From JABJMC01 sp964473745 (GTDB lineage Bacteria; Patescibacteriota; Gracilibacteria; UBA1369; UBA12473): DNA of 27,630 bases. Below the pieces are notes generated by a model. It ran no database searches. It was not told the DNA's origin and saw only the letters and a program-made list of their open reading frames with translations. Shown piece after piece: positions 17,019 to 25,105 of the stretch (its first letter is position 1; each line of letters starts with the position of its first letter). Where the stretch lies: the NCBI GenBank assembly GCA_964473745.1, contig CAYYQE010000019.1:1-27630 (forward strand), written 5' to 3'. A program made the position numbers and the translations under genes.

Positions 17019-18764
17019 ATGACTGAAACTCCATCTTATGAAGCTCCGGTGCAAAACACCCCAGGGGAAGACCCCGAGGTTATACAAGCACATGTCGACG
17101 TCATGGCTGGAGATTTAGCCTTGCGCGAGCAATTAACTGGTGATGTTTGGAATGAAATTGCCAATCCCGCCGAGGTTGATTACCAAATTACAGCAAGCAG
17201 TGAATCACTCGGTGACGCCCCGATTAGCCAACTTTTGCTAAATGTTTTTGAGCAAGCCGCGGCCCAAGGGAAATTAGGTGACCGGACTCCTCAGCAATTA
17301 ATGGCTTACTGCTTAAATTATTTAAAAACCAGTCCCGAAAATCAAGGATTAGTTCCCAATATTGATACATTTTCTCCTGGCGAAGAGCTTGAAATTTATT
17401 TAGATGGCGATCAACGCTGGAAGCTACGAGTTTCCGGGCGCAAGGCTCATAACGAAATTGACGCCTTTTTATTCCCCAAATATGAACAAAATTTAGAAGA
17501 AGAGTTAGACGAAGAACCCGAGCCAGAAGTCGAGCCCGAACCAGAGGTAGAGCCCGAAAAACCAGCTTTTACGATCGAAGACACACCAAGAGAAGCCGCA
17601 CTCCGCGCTACTCTCGAAAGAGCTGGCCTAGATTTCTACAATCAAAGAGAAGCTTATTTGCAAGCCGTGGATGGTGAAAATGGCCTTAGTATTAGCGCCG
17701 ATGGACTTTTTCAATTAGAACCAGGGATAGTTTGGTTAACCGCTCCACCCAATTACGCTACGTTGAATTTACGAGACAATCCCGAAGAAGTCGAGGCCCG
17801 CGAAACTGCGACCGCCCGAGGAGAAAAATTTTGGAATGGTCGCCAGGCCATTTGGATGGCCCTTCGTCGAAAAGGAGGCTTATCACTCTCTTGCAATGGA
17901 TTTTTTAATGTAATGGAAGGACGTGAATACGTGGGTGATATACCTAATTATGCCACCAAAAGAAAAGACCTGAATCCGGAGCCAGTCCCGACACCACCAG
18001 AACCAGTCCCGGAAACAGAACCAGAACCAATTCCAGAAACAGAACCGGAACCAATCCCGGAAACAGAACCAGAACCAGTCCCGGAAACCGAGCCTGAACC
18101 AGCGCCGGAAACAGAACCAGAACCAGTCCCGGAAACCGAGCCACCAGCTCCGGAACTTCCGACTACTGCCGAGCGTAAAAAAGCTCTTGAGAAGGCCATT
18201 CCAAAAGGCAAGACTATTAGGAAGGGGAAAAGCCTAAAATTTGAATACATCCCTGACGGGGAAAAAGATCCTATTCAATGCGAATTTAAGATAGGAGCAC
18301 TTGTTATTGATGGGGTTTCACATCCCATTAATACTACTATGAAGAAACGATTGACCATATCTAACGAGGGATCGCTAGCACTTACTACCAAGGAAATAGA
18401 AGTAATTAGCTTTAAAACTACTAACGCTGGTCTTGTCCCGAAAGCGTACAAAATAAAAGCAGATTGGGGACCAGATTTTGCTGGGGGACTGGGTGTTATG
18501 AGAACAGGGGCAATCGTTAAGCTAGAGGAACAAGGAATAAAGGTTTCCGGGGATGATGGTACAAGTGTTAATTTAGTATTATATCCTGACAAAACAAATC
18601 CTCCTTTTGATATTCCGGAAAGTGGGAATATTAGCATTGATCGTTTATTTGCAGCTCTTGAAGAGCCTAGTGGGGCAGTTTTAGCTAGTGTTGCCTTTAA
18701 TGAACCATTAGGTGAAGATGGAAAAGCTCGTGCCCAAGGAGATTACCAAATGGCCCTGGCCTAA
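17019..18764 (+). CDS. Hypothetical multidomain protein with PE-rich repeats, 581 aa (copy 2)
   Basis: The protein sequence is identical to that encoded at 12276-14021: helical head, two 46-residue repeats (203-248, 268-313), Pro/Glu linker (319-381) and C-terminal domain. The promoter is also duplicated, so gene dosage of this protein should be doubled if the duplication is real. The absence of even synonymous differences in a slippage-prone repeat argues for a very recent event or an artefact. Confidence 0.75.
   Translation: MTETPSYEAPVQNTPGEDPEVIQAHVDVMAGDLALREQLTGDVWNEIANPAEVDYQITASSESLGDAPISQLLLNVFEQAAAQGKLGDRTPQQLMAYCLNYLKTSPENQGLVPNIDTFSPGEELEIYLDGDQRWKLRVSGRKAHNEIDAFLFPKYEQNLEEELDEEPEPEVEPEPEVEPEKPAFTIEDTPREAALRATLERAGLDFYNQREAYLQAVDGENGLSISADGLFQLEPGIVWLTAPPNYATLNLRDNPEEVEARETATARGEKFWNGRQAIWMALRRKGGLSLSCNGFFNVMEGREYVGDIPNYATKRKDLNPEPVPTPPEPVPETEPEPIPETEPEPIPETEPEPVPETEPEPAPETEPEPVPETEPPAPELPTTAERKKALEKAIPKGKTIRKGKSLKFEYIPDGEKDPIQCEFKIGALVIDGVSHPINTTMKKRLTISNEGSLALTTKEIEVISFKTTNAGLVPKAYKIKADWGPDFAGGLGVMRTGAIVKLEEQGIKVSGDDGTSVNLVLYPDKTNPPFDIPESGNISIDRLFAALEEPSGAVLASVAFNEPLGEDGKARAQGDYQMALA
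17973..18161 (+). repeat. 24-base tandem repeats encoding the Pro/Glu linker (copy 2)
   Basis: Same repeat as at 13230-13418, with the same unit number and sequence in this copy. Confidence 0.85.
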
Positions 18765-18766
18765 CC

Positions 18767-20074
18767 CTAAAACCCCTCCACCAACTTAAAAGATCCGGTC
18801 ACACAAATCGGGCTTCTTCCGGCTAGTTTGCCGGCTTTTTGCCAAGCAATACGCATGTTGTTGGTGATGGCAAAAGTGATGCCTTGGTGGGCGAGTTGGT
18901 CTTTGATTTTTTCTTGGACAATGCGGGCGGGCAGGGCGCGCGGATGATTCACCTGAGTTAACACGACCGCATCACCATAACGGCATAATTTATGCACAAA
19001 CCCAGTTACATCCTTATCCTTTAAAAAAGCCAAAATAAAGGTGATTGGTTCACTGCCATAAATTTCCCCGAGAGTATTACGCAAAGCTGCCGCAGATTCT
19101 GGAGTATGCGCTCCATCTAAAATCACTTCTTTCCCTCCCTGAATACGGTATTCAAATCGGCCCGGCAGAGTTAAGTGTCCCCATACATCCAGGACCGGAC
19201 TAGGGTCAAATTCTGGAAGCAATTCATCCAGGGCCGCCCACGCAGTCATACTATTTTGGATTTGATGATCTCCGAGCAAGGCCAATTTAACCCGCGGAAT
19301 TTGGCGCGTCGGCGTGGTTAATCGAAATGAATACGCATCTGCTGTGCGCTCCAAAACAGTTGATTCATATCTGTTAGGTACCACAATTGCCGGCGCCTTT
19401 TTCTGCAAACACGCGGTTCGGGCAAAATCCAAAATCATCGGATCAGCTTGGTGCGAAATCACCACCGGCGTCTCTTTACGCACAATCCCCAGTTTTTCAT
19501 AAGCAATCGACGTAATACTGTTTCCCAAAATATCGGTGTGTTCTTTTTCAATCGGACAAATCACCGACAAAATCGGGCTTTCTACCACATTAGTAGCATC
19601 CAGCCGCCCCCCTAGCCCAGTTTCCAAAATCGCAAAATCTACATCTTCATCATGAAAATGTTGCAGGGCCATACACGTCAAAACTTCAAAAGACGTCACA
19701 AAATTCGTTGGAGCCAAGCGTTCAATAACTTTTGAATAACGCTCAAACAATTCATCAAAAACTTCACGCTTCATGGGTGATCCATCCACAAAAATAGCTT
19801 CGGTTGGCTCGTTCAAATAAGGAGACATAAACACGCCTACTCGTTTGTCCAAACTCTGCAAACCAGCCGCGATCAGCGCGCAAGTCGATCCTTTACCTTT
19901 TGACCCAGCCACATGAATTACTGGCAAGCCTTTTTCCGGATTTCCGACCAGATCCAAAAATCGTTGGAATCGTGATAAATCAAAAAAATCTTCCTGTCCT
20001 TGAGCCATAGGCCCTTGGGCAGACCGCAAACTATCAAAAGTCGGTAATTCCAGAAATCGTTCAAAGGTCGTCAT
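18767..20074 (-). CDS. folC: Folylpolyglutamate/dihydrofolate synthase FolC (copy 2, native context)
   Basis: Identical in sequence to the copy at 14024-15331 (P-loop AGSKGKGST, ETGLGGRLDATNV, ILDGAHTPES). This copy keeps the ancestral neighbour: the dnaX stop lies only 5 bases upstream, so dnaX-folC is probably one transcript. This is the copy most likely to be expressed normally. Confidence 0.96.
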   Translation of the reverse strand: MTTFERFLELPTFDSLRSAQGPMAQGQEDFFDLSRFQRFLDLVGNPEKGLPVIHVAGSKGKGSTCALIAAGLQSLDKRVGVFMSPYLNEPTEAIFVDGSPMKREVFDELFERYSKVIERLAPTNFVTSFEVLTCMALQHFHDEDVDFAILETGLGGRLDATNVVESPILSVICPIEKEHTDILGNSITSIAYEKLGIVRKETPVVISHQADPMILDFARTACLQKKAPAIVVPNRYESTVLERTADAYSFRLTTPTRQIPRVKLALLGDHQIQNSMTAWAALDELLPEFDPSPVLDVWGHLTLPGRFEYRIQGGKEVILDGAHTPESAAALRNTLGEIYGSEPITFILAFLKDKDVTGFVHKLCRYGDAVVLTQVNHPRALPARIVQEKIKDQLAHQGITFAITNNMRIAWQKAGKLAGRSPICVTGSFKLVEGF

Positions 20075-20079
20075 AATTT

Positions 20080-21561
20080 TTAATCAAGAACCTCTCCACC
20101 AAAAATTTCTGCGGCTTGATCCACAATTTTTTCCATGCTCACTAGTTTAGGCACCATTTTTACCTTAATCCCAAACACGTTTTTGAAAGCATCCTCAATT
20201 TCGACCTGTCCAGCTGTGGTTCGAACTTTGCCTAAGTGGAAATTAGATTGGAAATCAATGTGAATATTAGTGCCTTCGATTCGATTTATAAGACCAGTTC
20301 GAAAAGATTGGCGCACCGAAGGAGTTTTTATAGAATCAAGAACTCGTGGGAAAAGATCTTTAACATTCTCCAGAGATAATTCCGCCGAAACTGGCTCGGT
20401 GGAGGCTCCTTCTGGGGTCTCCTTAGTCATTGTCTCTTCGGGGATTGGTTTTAAACCATCTGGGGACTCCTTTTTAATCTCTGATTCTTCCTTCTTACCA
20501 CCTAGAATTCCTCCAAACCAACCGGATTTCGCTTCTTCTTCTGGGGTCATGCAACCCTTAATTACGGCGATTTCCAGTGGTAATTGCAAAATTAAACTGT
20601 TTTTAAGTTCTTTGGCGGCTTCTTGGAACAAACCAATCCAACGTAGGTAGCGTTGCATATGCTCTTTTTTGCCGAGAGAATCTAGAAGTTTTCGTCTTAA
20701 GTGATCCAAAAAAGCTTTGTTGAATTGATACAAATCATGACCTTCTTTATGAAGGCTGTGAATTTCAGCTAAGCCAGTCTTAAAATCTGCTTTTTCCAAT
20801 GATTGAAATAATTTTTCCAGGGCCGCGTGACCACTTAGTCCCAACACTTGATTCACGTTTTTTAGAGTGAGTTTGCCATTGCTCATAATCTGTTCAAAGG
20901 TCGAAATAGCATCACGCAGTCCTCCCTCCGCTGTTTCAGAAATAAGAGTCAGGGCTTCTTCTTCGGCCTCAACTTGTTCATGTTTAGCAATATGCTGCAG
21001 TCTTTTTACAATCGTGGTTCGTTCAATTCGGTGAAAATCAAACCGCTGACAGCGCGAAATAATAGTCTCTGGGACTTTGTGTGCCTCAGTTGTGGCGAGA
21101 ATAAAATAAGCATGCGAAGGCGGTTCTTCTAATGTTTTAAGTAGCGCATTAAAAGCCGGCGTTGTCAGCATGTGCACCTCATCAATAATATAAACTTTGT
21201 GTGGCGCCTGGCTTGGTGCGAATTTAATTTTCTCTCGTAAATCACGAATTTCATCAATCCCGCGATTAGAAGCGGCATCAATTTCAATAATATCAATCAG
21301 TTTTCGATCAATCACTAGTTGGCAATATTCACACTTACTACACGATTCACCGCTGGCCTCGGGATTAATACAGTTAATGGCCTTGGCCACCAAGCGAGCC
21401 GTAGTCGTTTTACCTGTGCCCCGGGGGCCACAAAACAGATAAGCATGGGAAAGATGCCCCGCGTTAATCGCATTCAAAAGAGTGCTTCGAATATGATCCT
21501 GACCCACTAAGTTTTCAAAATTTCGGGGTCGATACTTCCGGTAAAGAGAGATGTCCGCCAT
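20080..21561 (-). CDS. dnaX: DNA polymerase III subunit gamma/tau
   Basis: This is the clamp-loader ATPase (493 residues) that assembles the sliding clamp. Visible: SLYRKYRPRNFENLVGQ, Walker A GPRGTGKT (45-52), the zinc cysteines (C64, C74, C77, C80), Walker B with IIDEVHML, LLKTLEEPP, the sensor ATTEAHKVPETIISRCQRF, and the arginine-finger region EGGLRDAIS. The C-terminal part after about 345 is a Lys/Glu/Pro-rich linker (KKEESEIKKESPDG) and a small final domain, shorter than E. coli tau. I see no A-AAA-AAG slippery heptamer, so a shortened gamma form made by frameshifting is not indicated. ATG at 21561. The promoter lies within the 3' end of the preceding glycosyltransferase gene. Confidence 0.96.
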   Translation of the reverse strand: MADISLYRKYRPRNFENLVGQDHIRSTLLNAINAGHLSHAYLFCGPRGTGKTTTARLVAKAINCINPEASGESCSKCEYCQLVIDRKLIDIIEIDAASNRGIDEIRDLREKIKFAPSQAPHKVYIIDEVHMLTTPAFNALLKTLEEPPSHAYFILATTEAHKVPETIISRCQRFDFHRIERTTIVKRLQHIAKHEQVEAEEEALTLISETAEGGLRDAISTFEQIMSNGKLTLKNVNQVLGLSGHAALEKLFQSLEKADFKTGLAEIHSLHKEGHDLYQFNKAFLDHLRRKLLDSLGKKEHMQRYLRWIGLFQEAAKELKNSLILQLPLEIAVIKGCMTPEEEAKSGWFGGILGGKKEESEIKKESPDGLKPIPEETMTKETPEGASTEPVSAELSLENVKDLFPRVLDSIKTPSVRQSFRTGLINRIEGTNIHIDFQSNFHLGKVRTTAGQVEIEDAFKNVFGIKVKMVPKLVSMEKIVDQAAEIFGGEVLD

Positions 21562-21588
21562 AAAAAAGATTATTGTTTAAGAGGACTC

Positions 21589-22674
21589 CTATGATAGCAC
21601 CAGTTTTTCAATTCCTTCAATGAAATATTTCCGATCGAACTTTTCAGCATGTTTGCGGATTTTTTGAGAATTGTAATGAGATTCGTTTACCAGCAGTCGT
21701 GCTAACCCGTTTTCCATTGATTTTACTGTTGGTTCTTCAAAAAATTCACCCGTTGCTCCGGCTACCACAGTTTCGGTGACTCCGCCTTTACGATAGGCCA
21801 AAACTGGTTTCCCGCAGGCCATGGCCTCTACTGGCGTCATTCCAAAATCTTCTTCTCCTGGAAAAATCAAAGCTCGGCAATTTTGCATATATTCCTTAAC
21901 TACTTCATCCGGTTTAAAGCCCAGAAAATCAATGTGTGGCCCGGCCATGGATTGGAGCCTTTTTCGATCACTGCCATCCCCAATAATCACCAGTTTTTTG
22001 CGCACTTTATTAAAAAGATTCACTGCTAATTCAATGTTTTTATAAGGAGTAATTGTGGAAACAATCAAAAAATAATTCTCACGATTTGGGGTCAGCTTAA
22101 AACGTTCGGTATCCACCGGGGGATAGATGACAGTTGCATCTTTGCGATAGTACTTTTGAATGCGCCTTCGGACGGTTTCGGAATTCGCAATATAATGATC
22201 CACTCGATCCGAAGCATAATAATCCCAAATACGAGTGTTTTTTAAAAGACGGCGCGCTACAGCGCGCTTAAAACGACCCATTTGTTGCTCATTTAAATAC
22301 TCGTGCGTCCAATCCCAGGCGTAACGCATGGGAGAGTGGCAATAACAGAAGTGCTTAGTGTCTGTATTCGTCACAATTCCGTGGGACATAGCCGTGTTAG
22401 AACTAATCACAACGTCATAGCCGCTTAAGTCAAAGCTTTCGATAGCTTGTGGCATTTTGTGAAAGAGATATTTATGGCGTTTGCGTAAAAATTTCGGGAG
22501 GTTTTGTAAATTTGAAGGGCGCACTTGGGATTTTGGGAAAACATGACCCACGCGCGCTTCGTCGTAAAGCAGGGTGTAAATTGGTGCTGTTGGGAACATA
22601 TCGGTCAGGGTTTTTAGAACCCGTTCCGCGCCTCCCAATTTCACCAAAAAGTCATGAACTAGGGCAACTTCCAT
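21589..22674 (-). CDS. Glycosyltransferase family 4 (GT-B)
   Basis: This retaining GT-B glycosyltransferase of 361 residues is probably used for surface glycan or exopolysaccharide assembly. The N-terminal acceptor domain has the VHDFLVKLGGAERVL start. A CHSPMRYAWDW motif follows, typical of the mannosyl/rhamnosyltransferase-like WbaZ-type subgroup (recalled, not searched). The C-terminal nucleotide-sugar domain has STITPYKNIELAV, IIGDGSDRKRL and the EX7E motif in GEEDFGMTPVEAMACGKPV. No membrane segment is seen. It starts 4 bases after the stop of the upstream GT4 gene, so the two are co-transcribed. The donor and acceptor cannot be told from sequence. Confidence 0.9.
   Translation of the reverse strand: MEVALVHDFLVKLGGAERVLKTLTDMFPTAPIYTLLYDEARVGHVFPKSQVRPSNLQNLPKFLRKRHKYLFHKMPQAIESFDLSGYDVVISSNTAMSHGIVTNTDTKHFCYCHSPMRYAWDWTHEYLNEQQMGRFKRAVARRLLKNTRIWDYYASDRVDHYIANSETVRRRIQKYYRKDATVIYPPVDTERFKLTPNRENYFLIVSTITPYKNIELAVNLFNKVRKKLVIIGDGSDRKRLQSMAGPHIDFLGFKPDEVVKEYMQNCRALIFPGEEDFGMTPVEAMACGKPVLAYRKGGVTETVVAGATGEFFEEPTVKSMENGLARLLVNESHYNSQKIRKHAEKFDRKYFIEGIEKLVLS
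21591..21599 (-). promoter_or_regulatory. Extended -10 promoter of dnaX
   Basis: On the minus strand this reads TGCTATCAT, overlapping the stop codon of the glycosyltransferase gene and about 30 bases before the dnaX ATG. It implies dnaX-folC can be transcribed independently of the comF-glycosyltransferase genes. Confidence 0.4.
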
Positions 22675-22678
22675 ATAA

Positions 22679-23758
22679 TTAGCTGGTAATTAATTTCCAA
22701 ACTTGCTTGGTCGTCCTTTTCCAGGAGTAAGCCGAGATTAAATCACTCTTTTGGGGCACAAAACGTTTACGCGCCAACATGTCTAATCCCTCGGCAATTG
22801 AGTCTGGGTCTTTGCCATCCACAAAAACATCCACAATCTCCTGAAAATCTAGTAACGCCGGAATTCGTGAGGCCAAAATTGGAGTTCCATGACTAGCTGC
22901 CTCTAAAATTGGAAAGCCGAATCCTTCCGAGAGGGAAGGAAAGGCAAAAATCTTGGCGTGGCGCAATAAAACGTGTTTTTCATCCTCAGTTAAGTAGCCC
23001 GGAAGAATGACGTGCGATAAGATTCGCTCTTTTTCCAGGGCCTGTAAAATCGCGCGAAATCCTATCCCGCGCCCGCCTCCCAAAATTAAGCGCCAATCAG
23101 GATATTTCTGGCGAAATTTAGCAAAAGCTTGCACCAAACGAGCTAGGTTTTTCTTGGTCTCCAATCGTCCCACAAAAAATATGTAGGGATCTTTTTTTGT
23201 GAGGTGAAAATGTTTTAAGAGTTGGCGTTCTTTGGTGGCGCCAATCTTATAATTAACAGGTCTAAATCCGTGGGGGATTATCACAATTTTATCTGGATCG
23301 CAGTTATAGTATTTTTCGAGATCGCGCTTAGTGGCGGTGCTGGGGACAATAATTTTGTAGCCGTTTTTCACTGCGTATTTAGTGCTCTTGTGTAAATAAA
23401 AATACTGAAAGGCCGAATAAGCATCTGGGAATTCTCGAAAAGCCACATCATGAATAGTAATGTAAGATTTTTTGGGATGATTCCGTGGGAAAACATGTGA
23501 TGGCACAAACAAAACATCTACAGGATTTTTTTTGAGCTCGCGAGAAAGATGCCATTTCGTCCAAAACCGTTTGTGGGGGAGAACTTTCTGCATTTTTAGG
23601 GGGATGCCTTTTAGTTTTTCCTGTGCGTAAAAGCAGACCTCATGCCCTTTTTGGTTTTTTATCAAAGGCAGTAGCCCATCAATAATTTCATCAGAGTAGA
23701 ATTCTACTCCTGTGGGGCGCGGGTGTTGATAACGGGAGGCGTCTATTCCGATCTTCAT
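22679..23758 (-). CDS. Glycosyltransferase family 4 (GT-B), second
   Basis: A GT4 enzyme of 359 residues. The N-terminus MKIGIDASRYQHPRPTGVE is typical of mannosyltransferase-like GT4 proteins. ITIHDVAFREFPDAYS, IIPHGFRP and the donor domain with FFVGRLETKKNLARLVQAF follow. The EX7E motif lies in SEGFGFPILEAASHGTPIL. It forms a tight pair with the next GT4 gene (4-base gap). The two proteins differ enough that they are not recent duplicates, suggesting two sequential transfers in one glycan pathway (inference). It follows comF by 17 bases on the same strand. Confidence 0.92.
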   Translation of the reverse strand: MKIGIDASRYQHPRPTGVEFYSDEIIDGLLPLIKNQKGHEVCFYAQEKLKGIPLKMQKVLPHKRFWTKWHLSRELKKNPVDVLFVPSHVFPRNHPKKSYITIHDVAFREFPDAYSAFQYFYLHKSTKYAVKNGYKIIVPSTATKRDLEKYYNCDPDKIVIIPHGFRPVNYKIGATKERQLLKHFHLTKKDPYIFFVGRLETKKNLARLVQAFAKFRQKYPDWRLILGGGRGIGFRAILQALEKERILSHVILPGYLTEDEKHVLLRHAKIFAFPSLSEGFGFPILEAASHGTPILASRIPALLDFQEIVDVFVDGKDPDSIAEGLDMLARKRFVPQKSDLISAYSWKRTTKQVWKLITS

Positions 23759-23775
23759 GGTTTAGAGTTTACCGG

Positions 23776-24462
23776 TTATCCCCGCGCTAAGACAAGCCCC
23801 CAAATTTGTTTAGCTCCAGCTCGGCGTAAAACGCGCGCACATTCATTTAATGTCGCTCCGGTTGAACACACATCATCTATTAGTATAATTTTTTTGTTCA
23901 CTAAGTCCGAACTTTCCCTTACTTCAAACGAATCCCGGAGGTTTTTTAATCGATCATTGCGCGAAAGTTGAGCCTGGGGCTCAGTATTTCGAACACGCTT
24001 TAAAAGATGTTGCGGTTCATCGGATGGCGGTTTAGCTACTTGTTTTGCCAAAAGCTCCGCCTGATTGTAGCCACGAGATTTTTCACGCAACGGATAAAGA
24101 GGAACCGGCACAATTATGGAATCATCCAACGAGTCATCCGGATTCCAATGGGCTTTCATCCAATCCCCCAAAACCCGTGCCAAAGAGTGGGCCGCCCCGT
24201 ACTTCATGGTTTTGATACAGGTTTGGAGAAGTGATTTTTGAGAATAAGGGGCTACTACAAATAAGCCATTCAGCTCCCAGTTTTTACACGAGCTACACAC
24301 TCGGCCAAAGGGTTGTTTTCGTAAGCAGTTCGGACAATGCTGATCCTTATGCGGAAAAATCGTTCCTAAACAGTCTTTACACAAAAAAGAGCCCTTTTTT
24401 TTGCATTTTAAACAGCGGCGCGGGAATAAAAACTCTAAAAATTGATGAAATAACCTGATCAT
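23776..24462 (-). CDS. comF: ComF family phosphoribosyltransferase-like protein
   Basis: 228 residues. The N-terminal zinc-ribbon region has two four-cysteine sets (C17, C20, C28, C31; and C43, C46, C56, C59). The phosphoribosyltransferase-like domain has VPVPLYPLREKSRGYNQAE and the PRPP-binding loop IILIDDVCSTGAT. ComF proteins support DNA uptake during natural competence, acting in the cytoplasm with ComFA/PriA. Many Patescibacteria keep com genes while lacking nucleotide synthesis (general knowledge). It is the first gene of the minus-strand series comF - GT4 - GT4, and dnaX - folC follow with their own promoter. Confidence 0.93.
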   Translation of the reverse strand: MIRLFHQFLEFLFPRRCLKCKKKGSFLCKDCLGTIFPHKDQHCPNCLRKQPFGRVCSSCKNWELNGLFVVAPYSQKSLLQTCIKTMKYGAAHSLARVLGDWMKAHWNPDDSLDDSIIVPVPLYPLREKSRGYNQAELLAKQVAKPPSDEPQHLLKRVRNTEPQAQLSRNDRLKNLRDSFEVRESSDLVNKKIILIDDVCSTGATLNECARVLRRAGAKQIWGLVLARG

Positions 24463-24527
24463 GTCCTAACTCTAGCAAATCCAGATGACAAAAAATTAAC
24501 AAAAAAATGAATAAAAAATGAAAAGCT

Positions 24528-24556
24528 TTGACTTTAGTGGTAAGTTTTCGTAGATT
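24528..24556 (+). promoter_or_regulatory. Promoter for the noncoding / tRNA-Val transcript
   Basis: TTGACT (24528-24533), a 17-base spacer and TAGATT (24551-24556). The start is expected near 24563, just before the 35-base repeats. No open frame follows until after the tRNA, so the product would be a roughly 270-base noncoding leader plus tRNA-Val. Confidence 0.5.
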
Positions 24557-24574
24557 GAGTCAGCAAAACACGAG

Positions 24575-24668
24575 CGATTAGCATGTCCATCCGGAGACGA
24601 ATCGTTTCACGATTAGCATCTCCATCCGGAGACGAATCGTTTCACGATTAGCATCTCCATCCGGAGAC
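24575..24668 (+). repeat. 35-base tandem repeat with nested hairpin (2.7 copies)
   Basis: Units start at 24575, 24610 and 24645 (the third is cut after 24 bases). One base differs between unit 1 (CATGTCC) and units 2-3 (CATCTCC). Each full unit can fold: an inner stem TCTCC/GGAGA with loop ATCC, and an outer stem CGATT/AATCG. There are no spacers, so it is not a CRISPR array. It lies between a promoter and the tRNA, so it is probably transcribed. Confidence 0.85.
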
Positions 24669-24701
24669 TAGTACGTCCTCGCTTCAAATGATCTTTTACA
24701 C

Positions 24702-24809
24702 GAAATATCGACAGCTATGCTGTTGTTACTCCCTCACTAAAACGCCTCCAAAAAGTTTACTTTTTGTCGGGTCTTAGTTCGGAAGTAAACACTACGTGTC
24801 CGATATTTC
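24702..24809 (+). ncRNA. Candidate structured RNA upstream of tRNA-Val
   Basis: The element is closed by a perfect 9-base pairing GAAATATCG (24702-24710) with CGATATTTC (24801-24809). Inside are the hairpins ACAGC-TAT-GCTGT (24711-24723) and CAAAAAG-TTTA-CTTTTTG (24749-24766). A competing pairing, GTTTAC (24755-24760) with GTAAAC (24785-24790), is mutually exclusive with the second hairpin, so the element could switch between folds. No open frame covers it. I cannot match it to a known RNA family: it lacks tmRNA and RNase P signatures as I know them. The strand is assigned from the promoter at 24528 and the tRNA downstream. Confidence 0.45.
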
Positions 24810-24831
24810 TCCTTTAATCCATTCTCACTCC

Positions 24832-24908
24832 GGGCGATTAGCTCAGTTGGCTAGAGCGCAACATTGACGTTGTTGAGGTCACTGGTTCGAATCCAGTATC
24901 GCCCACCA
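24832..24908 (+). tRNA. tRNA-Val (anticodon GAC)
   Basis: A complete cloverleaf: acceptor GGGCGAT / ATCGCCC; D arm GCTC / GAGC; anticodon arm CAACA / TGTTG with loop TTGACGT, giving GAC at 24866-24868; five-base variable loop; T arm ACTGG-TTCGAAT-CCAGT; discriminator A; and an encoded CCA (24906-24908). Anticodon GAC reads GUC and GUU valine codons. Confidence 0.97.
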
Positions 24909-24939
24909 CGCAAAAGAGGACGAAAGTCCTAATTTTGCG
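24909..24939 (+). terminator. Hairpin directly after tRNA-Val
   Basis: CGCAAAA (24909-24915) pairs with TTTTGCG (24933-24939), and inside that AGGAC pairs with GTCCT around a GAAA tetraloop. It begins at the first base after CCA. There is no T-run behind it, so it may be a 3'-processing or stability hairpin rather than a classical rho-independent terminator. Confidence 0.45.
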
Positions 24940-25011
24940 AATCCTTTAACCTGGAAGCGAGGTTTCACAAAGAGGCTAATATCGCGGTGGAGCGGGCACC
25001 CCACCCTGGAT

Positions 25012-25039
25012 TTGAACCACATTTTAAACCTGTTATAAA
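25012..25039 (+). promoter_or_regulatory. Promoter of the DGR target gene
   Basis: TTGAAC (25012-25017), a 16-base spacer and TATAAA (25034-25039) preceded by TGT (extended -10). The start is near 25046, leaving about 60 untranslated bases. The stretch 24940-25011 before it holds only a GC-rich inverted repeat (GGTGG 24986-24990 / CCACC 25001-25005). Confidence 0.5.
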
Positions 25040-25105
25040 GAATTTAGGCTTTACAAAAAATGTTAAATATGTTTAGCTTGTAGCCATCCATTTACCACCC
25101 CAAAA

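Larger units (their letters stand above)
15352..20094 (+). repeat. Tandem duplication, copy 2 (4743 bases)
   Basis: This is the second unit of the head-to-tail duplication. The left boundary lies at 15352, where the folC upstream sequence (AAGAACCTC) switches to internal ligA sequence (TTGGTATGAAG). The right boundary is at 20094/20095, where folC upstream sequence continues normally into the dnaX 3' end. The ancestral order ligA - 581-aa gene - folC - dnaX can be read directly from the outer flanks. Confidence 0.95.

Noticed and set aside
20080..21561. Programmed frameshift producing a gamma form of DnaX
   Set aside because: No A-AAA-AAG heptamer is seen in the linker region; the nearest A-run is TTAAAAAGG, which is not in slippery form.
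24575..24668. CRISPR-like array of 35-base repeats
   Set aside because: The units abut directly with no spacers and no cas genes are nearby.
24916..24930. AGGACGAAAGTCC resembling the RNase P core motif GAGGAAAGTCC
   Set aside because: Here it is simply a GAAA-capped hairpin after the tRNA. The other conserved RNase P blocks are not found at the proper distances.
25001..25023. tRNA T-arm-like sequence (GGTTCAAATCC on the minus strand), one mismatch from the T arm of tRNA-Val
   Set aside because: No matching T-stem, acceptor, anticodon or D arm can be built around it. It is too short and too universal a motif to call a tRNA remnant or an attachment site.
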